Origin: Bacteroidales bacterium
GTDB lineage: Bacteria; Bacteroidota; Bacteroidia; Bacteroidales; VadinHA17
Reading direction: 5' to 3'
NCBI GenBank assembly: GCA_003157055.1
Contig: PMIG01000249.1
Location: 1-5,999 of the forward strand
DNA: 5,999 nt
Of this stretch, positions 1 to 5,999 are shown in pieces. A program made the translations under genes and the position numbers. A model generated the notes under the pieces. The model saw only the letters and a list, made by a program, of their open reading frames with translations, searched no databases and was not told the DNA's origin. The first letter of the stretch is position 1; every line of letters starts with the position of its first letter.

Positions 1-1
1 T

Positions 2-1114
2 CTTGTTGAAGACTGGGGAGGTAAATTCCAGTCTCAGGAAATTTCGGCAAAGACAGGCCTCAATATTGAATTACTCCTCGACAAGGTGCTCCTCGAAGCT
101 GAAATGCTCGACCTGAAGGCAAATCCTGATAAGCCGGCAATCGGAACAATTATAGAATCAGCACTCGATAAGGGACGCGGATTTACGTCCACAGTGCTGG
201 TAAAAGCCGGAACGCTGAGGGTCGGCGATATTATGCTTGCAGGCGGAAGCTTCGGACATATTAAGGCAATGTATAATGAAAGGGGAGGGAAAATAGATGA
301 GGTCGGTCCTGCCACACCAGCTCTTGTGCTGGGTTTGAATGGAGCCCCGCAGGCTGGAGACAAGTTCAACATTATGGAGAGCGACAAGGAGGCAAAGGAT
401 ATTGCCAACAAGAGAACTCAGCTGCAGCGTGAACAGGGACTGCGCACCCAGAAACATATCACTCTTGATGAGATTGGCAGGAGGATTGCAATCGGCAATT
501 TCCAGGAGCTGAATATTATTGTCAAGGGCGATGTGGACGGTTCTATTGAAGCCCTCAGCGATTCTCTTATCAAGCTGTCGACTCCTGAAATCCAGCTTAA
601 TATTATCCATAAGGCAGTAGGACAGATCTCTGAATCAGATATCCTTCTTGCAGCAGCGTCGAACGCTATTATTGTTGGGTTCCAGGTACGTCCTTCACTT
701 GCTGCACGAAAGCTTGCTGAGAAGGAGGAAATTGATATTCGCCTCTATTCAATTATTTACAATGCAATTGAAGAGATAAGAGCCGCTATGGAGGGTATGC
801 TTTCTCCTGAGGTTAAGGAGGAGATCATTGCCACTCTCGAAATACGCGATATTTTCAAAGTCACAAAAGTTGGAACGGTTGCAGGTTGTTATGTTAAGGA
901 AGGCAAGATCACCCGAAACACAAGGGTGCGCGTAATCCGCGACGGGATAGTAATATATACCGGGGAGCTTGGTTCTCTCAAGCGCTTTAAGGATGATGTC
1001 AAAGAAGTTGTCGGTGGTTACGAATGTGGTCTCAATATCCAGAACTTCAACGATATTAAGATCGGTGATATTGTAGAAGGCTACCAGGAGTTTGAGGTTA
1101 AAAAGACTCTTTAA
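2..1114 (+). CDS. infB: Translation initiation factor IF2, C-terminal part (5' end off window)
   Basis: IF2 is the GTPase that brings initiator fMet-tRNA to the 30S subunit and promotes 50S joining in the cytoplasm. The frame is open from base 2 and ends with TAA; 370 codons are visible. Numbering from the left edge, it begins at the end of the G domain: SAK at residues 15-17 is the G5 motif. Next come the beta-barrel domain II (about 47-127, with DKGRG and APQAGDKFN), domain III (about 168-260, with [12 protein letters not shown]) and the fMet-tRNA-binding C-terminal domain (about 270-366, with GTVAGCYV and the conserved GYECGL near 339-344). The protein ends in KKTL, as bacterial IF2 typically does. 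The GTG at 86 is internal, not a start, because homology continues upstream of it. Bacteroidota IF2 is usually over 900 residues, so well over half the gene lies outside. No frameshift or missing motif is seen. The assignment is certain from sequence similarity as I recall the family. Confidence 0.97.
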   Translation, partial: LVEDWGGKFQSQEISAKTGLNIELLLDKVLLEAEMLDLKANPDKPAIGTIIESALDKGRGFTSTVLVKAGTLRVGDIMLAGGSFGHIKAMYNERGGKIDEVGPATPALVLGLNGAPQAGDKFNIMESDKEAKDIANKRTQLQREQGLRTQKHITLDEIGRRIAIGNFQELNIIVKGDVDGSIEALSDSLIKLSTPEIQLNIIHKAVGQISESDILLAAASNAIIVGFQVRPSLAARKLAEKEEIDIRLYSIIYNAIEEIRAAMEGMLSPEVKEEIIATLEIRDIFKVTKVGTVAGCYVKEGKITRNTRVRVIRDGIVIYTGELGSLKRFKDDVKEVVGGYECGLNIQNFNDIKIGDIVEGYQEFEVKKTL

Positions 1115-1123
1115 ATTATAATA

Positions 1124-2605
1124 TTATAGCTTCTTTTCTACCCTGTATATTGATTTTGTTCCGATATACTGCTTCCACGATTTAATTAATGTGGTCTGAT
1201 ACTTGCGGAAAAAATCCCTGTTCTGATTTCCCTCTAATACTGAGCTTCTTGAAATGGCTTCTTCATCCAGGCAATTTGTATATATCTCCGTGCTGTTCCT
1301 AAGTGCACTGTCAATAACTTCTTCAAGGATTCCCTGATCTTCGCCTTTTATCTTATTAATAGCCGGAGATTTATAAATACCCTTAAAATTATTATTCCCT
1401 GACTTATAATAGAGCATGCTCTTTAAAAGCTGATCATCTGACGCGATAATAATCATATTCTTTTCTGACAATACTACATCACAAAGAAACTGTTCCGGTG
1501 CCTGGCTTTTATAATGAAGAGGTATAAGCCCATATGAAATATTCCAGATAGCCATGGCAATCATAATCCGGAAAAGGAATTTCTCATAATTTGGTGCCAT
1601 AAATGGCACCAGCATAAATATCAGAACCGGGAGCATTACCATGAACTCTGCGTTTCCAAAAGACAGAATCGCAAAAATGAATTGAAGTACAATAATGATA
1701 ATATGTACTGTACAGAATCGTTTTGATACATTTATTTTATTCTTCGCGGGTATCTTAAGAAAAGCCATAAATATCATGAATAATGATATTAAACCAGGTA
1801 TTGCCAGGAGCAGGTTCTCTCTTAACATATTATAGATATAACCATGTATCTGGACAAAGCTTCTTATCAGATTAATAAAAGAAAGCAGCAATCCCTTCAA
1901 CGTTAATCCAAGTGCAGCATTTCCCCTGAAAGCTCCCAGCATAAAGTTTATAATGGCATCCCGGCCAGTTCCTTTATAAATCAGGATTATAATCAGGTAA
2001 ACCACCGGGCCTGTTATTGAAACCAGAAAATACAGGAGGGCTGGCCTTTTCCTTTTTTCAAACAGGAAGCCCGCCAGAAGGCCTGACCACCAAAAAATAT
2101 AAACCTGATGGAAAAGCACGGAAATTGCTGCCATCAGACCTGCATAAAGCGCAAACCTGTCACCCCTGTCTGAAATGAATTTTACATAATTCAATGATGC
2201 AAGAAGAGCAAAGAAAAGAGGAACTATGTATGTCTCGTTTTCTGTTGCATATCGAAGAACTGAAAATGAAATACCTGCCAGACAGCTGATTATGGCAACA
2301 TTTATTTCGGCTATTTTAAATACGTAAAAAATCTTCTGAACAATGACAAGAGAAAGGAATGCAAACAATGCATTCATAATCTTCAGTGATACAAGAGTCT
2401 CACATCCGGCCTTTGAAGGCAACCATGAGAAGAGTAATCCGAGTGCATTATATAATAGATGATGAGGATGAAATATCTCACCATTAAATTTTATTGAAGC
2501 TGCATAGTACCAGGCATCAGTGGTCGATAAGCCTGAAGGAAAAAGAAGATAGAGGCAGAAAATTATTACAATTGCAAATGTTGATAATTTATGCCCTGAA
2601 AGCAT
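1124..2605 (-). CDS. Polytopic membrane protein, GT-C glycosyltransferase-like (function unproven)
   Basis: A 493-residue inner-membrane protein. Hydrophobic stretches suggest about 11-12 transmembrane segments between residues 7 and 361, then a soluble tail of about 130 residues. I do not recognise a named family, but several features resemble GT-C enzymes of the PMT/DUF2723 kind, which use polyprenyl-phosphate sugars. There is an acidic residue in the first external loop (D30 in TTDAWYYA), followed by an HPHHLLYN motif (46-53). An ENETY motif (122-126) starts a later helix, where DUF2723 proteins carry a similar Glu-Tyr motif. A His sits in a following segment (H166, LFHQVY). The tail has a MIIIASDDQLLKSMLYY stretch (384-400) resembling the nucleotide-fold-like tails of such proteins. 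The ATG at 2605 lies 43 bases past the gcvH stop and has no Shine-Dalgarno, as is normal here. The gene looks more AT-rich than infB. Alternatives are an O-antigen ligase-like or other polytopic protein; substrate and reaction are unknown. Confidence 0.6.
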   Translation of the reverse strand: MLSGHKLSTFAIVIIFCLYLLFPSGLSTTDAWYYAASIKFNGEIFHPHHLLYNALGLLFSWLPSKAGCETLVSLKIMNALFAFLSLVIVQKIFYVFKIAEINVAIISCLAGISFSVLRYATENETYIVPLFFALLASLNYVKFISDRGDRFALYAGLMAAISVLFHQVYIFWWSGLLAGFLFEKRKRPALLYFLVSITGPVVYLIIILIYKGTGRDAIINFMLGAFRGNAALGLTLKGLLLSFINLIRSFVQIHGYIYNMLRENLLLAIPGLISLFMIFMAFLKIPAKNKINVSKRFCTVHIIIIVLQFIFAILSFGNAEFMVMLPVLIFMLVPFMAPNYEKFLFRIMIAMAIWNISYGLIPLHYKSQAPEQFLCDVVLSEKNMIIIASDDQLLKSMLYYKSGNNNFKGIYKSPAINKIKGEDQGILEEVIDSALRNSTEIYTNCLDEEAISRSSVLEGNQNRDFFRKYQTTLIKSWKQYIGTKSIYRVEKKL

Positions 2606-2648
2606 TTTAAAAATATTTGCCCCGGTTTGGAACTATCGGAAGTGGAGT

Positions 2649-3029
2649 TTATGCTCCCGCGAGCTTCTTATATGCATCGGAAGAGAGCAATTCTTTAATT
2701 TCACCAGGATCAGTTAGCCTGATCTTAACCATCCATCCTTTTCCGTATGGATCCTTGTTAACAACATCAGGTGAATCTTCAAGTGAAGGGTTTATTTCGA
2801 GTATCTCTCCGCCGACAGGCATGAACATATCGGAGACTGTTTTTACAGCTTCTATAGTTCCGAAGACCTCTTCCTTTTTAAGAGTCTCGCCCAAAGTCTC
2901 TATTTCGATGAAAACAACATCGCCGAGCTCTCCCTTGGCAAAGTCGGTTACGCCTATAATACCAAATTCCCCTTCAACTTTAAGCCATTCGTGGTCTTTT
3001 GTATAATACAGATTTTCAGGTACGTTCAT
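2649..3029 (-). CDS. gcvH: Glycine cleavage system H protein (lipoyl carrier)
   Basis: GcvH is the small cytoplasmic carrier of the glycine cleavage complex. Its lipoyl arm takes the aminomethyl group from the P protein (GcvP), presents it to the T protein (GcvT) and is re-oxidised by the L protein (Lpd). At 126 residues it has the normal full length. The start MNVPENLYYTKDHEW is typical, and the lipoyl-attachment site is present in TIEAVKTVSD, with K63 as the predicted modified lysine. The conserved PVGGEILEIN (71-80) and DPYGKGWM (93-100) segments follow. It starts at the ATG at 3029, 78 bases after the lacI-type gene's stop, and is followed after 43 bases by the membrane protein gene on the same strand. 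gcvT and gcvP are not nearby; scattered gcv genes are common in this phylum. No Shine-Dalgarno and no riboswitch-like leader can be recognised in the short upstream gap. Confidence 0.97.
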   Translation of the reverse strand: MNVPENLYYTKDHEWLKVEGEFGIIGVTDFAKGELGDVVFIEIETLGETLKKEEVFGTIEAVKTVSDMFMPVGGEILEINPSLEDSPDVVNKDPYGKGWMVKIRLTDPGEIKELLSSDAYKKLAGA

Positions 3030-3107
3030 ATATTCAGGTTTTAGCTTTAGTGATTTTTTTATTGCTTAAAAATAAATATTTTTTCTAACCTCAAAAATGT
3101 CAAAAGA
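3030..3107 (-). other. AT-rich gap between the lacI-type gene and gcvH
   Basis: These 78 bases separate the regulator stop from the gcvH start. Read on the minus strand, they hold a TTGACA (3098-3103) and, further on, TATTTTTA (3067-3074). The latter matches seven of the eight TAnnTTTG positions, but lies about 26 bases from the TTG, several more than the usual 19-22. A gcvH promoter here is therefore possible but weak. No GC-rich hairpin followed by a U-run is present, so no intrinsic terminator for the regulator gene can be called, and read-through into gcvH remains plausible. Confidence 0.35.
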
Positions 3108-4127
3108 TCATCTCGTTTTTCTGGTCGATCCTTTAATGACAAGTTCCGTTCTGATAATCTTTGTCTCGAATGGAAAATCCTCTTTTGCCTCAATCCTGTT
3201 TATCAGCAGCCTGACTGCCTCTTTGCCTATAATATAGCCGTGCTGCTCAACCGAAGTAAGCGAAGGGTCGGTAAGGTCAGAGATCATTCCGCTTGTAAAA
3301 CCGACAATAGAGACATCGTCCGGAACTTTATAGCCTAAGTGCTTAACAGTTTTCATTGCTTCGGCAGCAGTGAGGTCGTTTACTGCAAATATTCCGTCCG
3401 GCTTCTTGGTCCTGCTGAACAGACCGGGAACTATTATCCCGGCTTCTTCTGCAGTATCGCATTTTACTATATTCTCCTCCTTCACTGGTATGTTATTTTC
3501 TTTCAGAGCTCTTACATATCCGTTAGCGCGGTTTTTTGCAATTAAAAGATTCAGAGGGCCTGAGAGATGAATAATTTCACGGCAACCCGATTTAATCATA
3601 TGGCTTACACCATCAAAAGCGCCTGCCTCGTCGTCAACGACAACCCTGTCAGTTTCTATTTCATCGCATATCCTGTCGAAAAACACCAATGGTATCCCGT
3701 CTGAAGTGATTTTCCGGAAATGATCAAAATTGCTGGTCATCTTGCAGAGAGACACAAGGATTCCGTCGACTCTGCTTGAGAGTAGTGTTTCGACAGCTTT
3801 GACCTCCCTTTCATAAGATTCATTTGACTGGCAGAACATTACATGATATCCTGAGTCGTAAGCCAGGTCCTCGATGCCGCTTATCACTGTTGAAAAGAAA
3901 TAGTGCACAATTTCAGGAACAATAACACCTATTGTCTTGCTCTGACCTCCTTTCAGGCTTAAGGCAATCGGGTCGGGTTTATAGTTCCATCGCTCCACAA
4001 GTTCCCTGACTGCTTTTTTTGTTGCAGAACTGATATCGGGATGACCCTTTAACGCTTTTGAGACCGTTGAAGGAGAGATTCCAAGTTCCCTGGCAATATC
4101 TTTAATTGTTACCTGTGCTTTGTGCAT
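3108..4127 (-). CDS. LacI-family transcriptional regulator
   Basis: A 339-residue cytoplasmic DNA-binding regulator of full family length. The N-terminal helix-turn-helix occupies about residues 7-26 (TIKDIARELGISPSTVSKAL), followed by the hinge-helix region (about 50-60). A periplasmic-binding-protein-type sensor domain starts at TIGVIVPE (65-72) and runs to about 333. Sensor landmarks include FFDR (149-152), R200 in KNRANGYVRAL, AVND (248-251) and IVGFTSG (274-280), the positions where family members contact a small ligand, usually a sugar or nucleotide-like compound. The ligand cannot be read from sequence. The ATG at 4127 is chosen because the HTH begins right after it. It is transcribed away from the susC-like gene across a 333-base gap holding a perfect CAAACGTTTG palindrome. 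Inference: it controls that uptake gene and possibly itself. The sequence does not show whether it represses or activates. gcvH follows on the same strand but is functionally unrelated. Confidence 0.95.
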   Translation of the reverse strand: MHKAQVTIKDIARELGISPSTVSKALKGHPDISSATKKAVRELVERWNYKPDPIALSLKGGQSKTIGVIVPEIVHYFFSTVISGIEDLAYDSGYHVMFCQSNESYEREVKAVETLLSSRVDGILVSLCKMTSNFDHFRKITSDGIPLVFFDRICDEIETDRVVVDDEAGAFDGVSHMIKSGCREIIHLSGPLNLLIAKNRANGYVRALKENNIPVKEENIVKCDTAEEAGIIVPGLFSRTKKPDGIFAVNDLTAAEAMKTVKHLGYKVPDDVSIVGFTSGMISDLTDPSLTSVEQHGYIIGKEAVRLLINRIEAKEDFPFETKIIRTELVIKGSTRKTR

Positions 4128-4290
4128 GGCAGTAATGTGTACTGTTTAACCTCTTAATTCCCGAAGTTAATTTAAAATATTTTATTTTCCTATAATGAAG
4201 AAAAATGACGCTTTCAGGATTGATTTCTTTTGCTGAAATGTTATTACTTTTGCATAAAACCTAATATGATGAATTAAATTTTCGAATTTT

Positions 4291-4327
4291 ATTAACATTT
4301 CAAACGTTTGCGGTAAGGTATGTTAAT
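4291..4327. repeat. 8-base inverted repeat flanking the operator palindrome
   Basis: ATTAACAT (4291-4298) and ATGTTAAT (4320-4327) are exact reverse complements enclosing 21 bases that include the CAAACGTTTG palindrome. The dyad centre is at 4309, about 3.5 bases from the palindrome's own centre, so the two are nested but not perfectly concentric. It could be a second protein site with half-sites nearly three helical turns apart, or chance in AT-rich DNA. Confidence 0.5.
4301..4310. promoter_or_regulatory. Putative LacI-family operator (CAAACGTTTG)
   Basis: A perfect 10-base palindrome with a central CG. This is the hallmark of LacI-family operators, in which the hinge helices pry open the central CpG step; the core equals that of the E. 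coli PurR consensus (GCAAACGTTTGC). It stands out because its surroundings are almost pure AT. It lies between the divergent LacI-type gene and susC, centred about 81 bases upstream of the predicted susC transcription start. That position suits activation, looping or autoregulation of the regulator better than direct blocking of the susC promoter. Binding by the adjacent regulator is inferred. Confidence 0.65.
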
Positions 4328-4350
4328 TGCCTGAAAATTAATGGATTCAA

Positions 4351-4383
4351 TTGTGGGTAATTAGTTTTATCTTCTTACATTTG
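4351..4383 (+). promoter_or_regulatory. Bacteroidota-type promoter of the susC-like gene
   Basis: TACATTTG at 4376-4383 is an exact match to the -7 element TAnnTTTG used by the Bacteroidota primary sigma factor. A TTG at 4351-4353 sits 22 bases upstream, close to the expected place of the -33 element. Transcription would begin near 4386-4388, giving a leader of about 74 bases before the ATG at 4461. Spacing is one or two bases longer than the usual range, so the -33 half is less certain than the -7 half. Confidence 0.7.
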
Positions 4384-4460
4384 TTTTTCTTTAACCCAGA
4401 GAAATTATAAATATATATTTTTAAAAATTCTAACTATTGTAATCTTAAACCAGACATCCA

Positions 4461-5999
4461 ATGAAAAAACGACTTTTATCAATGCTCTCCCTGCTTTTTC
4501 TTGGAATTCTTCTTGCCGGGGCTATCAATGCCCAGGGGATTAGAGTTACAGGTAAAGTGACGGATGCAGCAGATGGTTCCGCTTTGATTGGTGTTACCAT
4601 CCAGGAAAAGGGAACAACAAACGGGACACTGACAGACGGATCAGGCAATTTTGCTCTGACAGCTTCTCCCACAGCAACTCTGTTAGTTTCTTATGTAGGC
4701 TACACTACCCAGGAGATCGCAGTGAATAACCGTACCTCAATAAACGTTTCGCTGGCGGTTGGCGCTCTGAATCTTCAGGAGGTTGTGGTAATCGGTTATG
4801 GTACTGTAGCTAAAAAAGATGTTACAGGTTCCGTTTCCGCAGTTGCCGAACGCGAATTCAACAAAGGATCAGTTTCGTCACCCCAGGCTCTTATTTCAGG
4901 TAAGGTTCCTGGCGTTTCAATAACAAATGCAGGTGGTGATCCTTCGGCAGCAACAACTATCAGGATCAGGGGCGGCTCATCAATGTCGGCCAGCAATGAT
5001 CCTCTAATAGTTATTGACGGAGTTCCGATAGATAATAAAGGTGTATCGGGTATGCCAAACTCACTAAACCTCCTGAACTCAAATGATATAGAATCATTCA
5101 CGGTTCTCAAGGATGCCTCTGCAACTGCAATTTATGGTTCCAGGGCTTCCAACGGGGTTATCCTCATCACAACCAAAAAAGGAATCCTGAGCAAACAGCT
5201 GAAAGTCACTTATGACGGTTCAGTCTCCTTTGGCACCAAAACAGGTGAGATCGACGTTCTGAATACTCTTGATTTTATCAAGCTTGTTGAGAATCATTTC
5301 GGTGCTACTTCTGCCGCAGCTAAACTTCTGACTCACGATGACACAAACTGGCAGGACAAAATTTACCAGACTGCAGTTTCTCAAGACCATAACCTGAGTC
5401 TCTCGGGAAGCGTCAAGATGGTTCCTTTCCGCGCATCAGTCGGTTATACGAACCAGTCAGGTCTTCTGAAGACATCAGGACTTGAAAGGATTACCGGTGC
5501 ATTGAACCTGAATCCATCATTCCTTGATAATCATCTTACCGTAACTGTCAACTCCAAATTCATGCATATCAACAACACGTTTGCAGATTGGGGTGCTATA
5601 GGTTCGGCTATGCAATACGACCCGACAAAACCTGTCTATAATGCATCAAGCATTTACGGCGGCTACTGGAACTGGACAGACGCTACTGGCGCTCCTATGG
5701 CAGCAACTGCACCACGCAACCCGGTGTCACAGCTTTATATGGATGACAATACATCAGGCGTCGACAGGGTTCTCGGTAATGTTCAGATCGATTATAAAGT
5801 TCATTTCCTTCCTGATCTTAAAGCCACCCTCAATCTCGGCGGCGACTTTTCAAAAAGTAAAGGTAAAATATTTGTACCTGAAAATGCATGGTGGGCTTAT
5901 GACGCTGTGTATGGAGGCGGCAATAAACAATATTATGACCAGCATAAGAAAAATGAACTTCTTGACTTTTACCTGAATTATAAAAAGGATCTTCCTTCG
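4461..5999 (+). CDS. SusC/RagA-type TonB-dependent outer-membrane receptor (3' end off window)
   Basis: SusC-like proteins are outer-membrane beta-barrels that import oligosaccharides or peptides with energy from TonB, working with a SusD-like lipoprotein lid. The frame is open for 513 codons to the edge; full proteins are about 1000 residues, so roughly half is present. Residues 1-24 form a signal peptide (MKKR, hydrophobic core, INA before Q25). A carboxypeptidase-regulatory-like domain follows (about 27-102, with VTGKVTDAADG, TDGSGNF, VSYVGY). Then comes the TonB-box-like EVVVIGYGT (107-115) and the plug (about 118-240), with LISGKVPGV, IRIRGG, PLIVIDGVPI and the family signature DASATAIYGSRASNGVI (218-234). 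The barrel starts after about 245. The ATG at 4461 is chosen because it begins the signal peptide and lies about 74 bases past the predicted promoter. The substrate is unknown; the LacI-type neighbour hints at a sugar. A susD gene is expected just beyond the edge. Confidence 0.95.
   Translation, partial: MKKRLLSMLSLLFLGILLAGAINAQGIRVTGKVTDAADGSALIGVTIQEKGTTNGTLTDGSGNFALTASPTATLLVSYVGYTTQEIAVNNRTSINVSLAVGALNLQEVVVIGYGTVAKKDVTGSVSAVAEREFNKGSVSSPQALISGKVPGVSITNAGGDPSAATTIRIRGGSSMSASNDPLIVIDGVPIDNKGVSGMPNSLNLLNSNDIESFTVLKDASATAIYGSRASNGVILITTKKGILSKQLKVTYDGSVSFGTKTGEIDVLNTLDFIKLVENHFGATSAAAKLLTHDDTNWQDKIYQTAVSQDHNLSLSGSVKMVPFRASVGYTNQSGLLKTSGLERITGALNLNPSFLDNHLTVTVNSKFMHINNTFADWGAIGSAMQYDPTKPVYNASSIYGGYWNWTDATGAPMAATAPRNPVSQLYMDDNTSGVDRVLGNVQIDYKVHFLPDLKATLNLGGDFSKSKGKIFVPENAWWAYDAVYGGGNKQYYDQHKKNELLDFYLNYKKDLPS

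Larger units (their letters stand above)
4128..4460. other. Divergent intergenic region between the regulator and susC-like gene
   Basis: A 333-base, strongly AT-rich stretch without a credible gene. Its right half carries the operator-like palindrome, the inverted repeat and the susC promoter listed separately. On the minus strand, a possible regulator promoter is TAGGTTTT (4256-4263; seven of eight positions of TAnnTTTG) with TTCG 19 bases upstream (4283-4286); this is weak. Bases 4128-4255 show only AT-only palindromes such as TAAAATATTTTA (4173-4184), expected by chance at this composition. The predicted susC leader (about 4387-4460) is also AT-rich and contains AAATATATATTT (4409-4420) and ATTTTTAAAAAT (4417-4428). 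No Shine-Dalgarno precedes either start codon. Confidence 0.7.

Noticed and set aside
34..610. Open frames on the minus strand opposite infB (34-411 and 158-610)
   Set aside because: They lie wholly antisense to a clear infB reading frame, have low-complexity or implausible protein sequences, and show no recognisable domain.
2617..3006. Plus-strand open frame over gcvH
   Set aside because: It is antisense to an intact, fully recognisable GcvH, and its Ser/Pro-rich translation is a typical shadow.
3067..3083. AT-only hairpin (AAAAATA/TATTTTT on the minus strand) as terminator of the LacI-type gene
   Set aside because: It has no GC pairs and a two-base loop; it would be too unstable to call an intrinsic terminator.
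3339..3570. Two plus-strand open frames inside the LacI-type gene
   Set aside because: They are antisense to conserved sensor-domain sequence and resemble no protein.
4191..4196. TATAAT on the plus strand as an E. coli-type -10 box
   Set aside because: There is no matching -35 element upstream, the phylum uses a different promoter consensus, and a better promoter lies at 4351-4383.
4409..4428. Overlapping palindromes in the predicted susC leader as a regulatory structure
   Set aside because: Both are pure A/T and such palindromes are expected by chance at this composition; an unstructured AT-rich leader is ordinary in this phylum.
4445..5110. Minus-strand frames opposite the susC-like gene (4445-4672 and 4796-5110)
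   Set aside because: They are antisense to the signal peptide, regulatory-like domain and plug of the receptor; shadows.
5641..5976. Plus-strand frame in the susC-like barrel region
   Set aside because: It overlaps the receptor in another frame; the receptor frame remains open with barrel-like sequence throughout, so a frameshift or separate gene is not supported.

Overview
The window is chromosomal DNA from a member of the Bacteroidota, probably an environmental Bacteroidia. Four things point there: a SusC/RagA-type TonB-dependent receptor with the family plug signature; a textbook Bacteroidota promoter motif (TAnnTTTG) ahead of it; no Shine-Dalgarno sequence in front of any visible start codon; and an IF2 C-terminus whose sequence reads like Bacteroidota IF2. 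The exact genus cannot be told from the sequence.

Layout. Positions 2-1114 (+) hold the last 370 codons of infB (translation initiation factor IF2); its start lies off the left edge. Nine bases after its stop comes the stop codon of a gene running the opposite way. A three-gene minus-strand block follows. In transcription order it is a LacI-family regulator (4127-3108), gcvH, the lipoyl carrier protein of the glycine cleavage system (3029-2649), and a roughly 12-pass membrane protein with features of GT-C-type glycosyltransferases (2605-1124). The gaps are 78 and 43 bases, so co-transcription is possible but not shown. Positions 4128-4460 form a 333-base, AT-rich divergent intergenic region. 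It contains a perfect CAAACGTTTG palindrome (a LacI-family-style operator) nested in an 8-base inverted repeat, and a well-formed Bacteroidota promoter. From 4461 to the right edge runs the first 513 codons of a SusC-like outer-membrane receptor. It is open at the edge, and a SusD partner would be expected beyond it.

How the parts fit. The LacI-type regulator, the operator-like palindrome and the susC gene look like the left end of a sugar or glycan uptake locus: a local sensor controlling a TonB-dependent importer, with possible autoregulation. infB and gcvH are housekeeping genes unrelated to that locus. The membrane protein is the least characterised gene. Nothing in the window amounts to a demonstrably new system; the best leads are the regulatory architecture at 4291-4383 and the GT-C-like protein. 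No tRNA, rRNA, CRISPR array, insertion sequence or strong intrinsic terminator was recognised.
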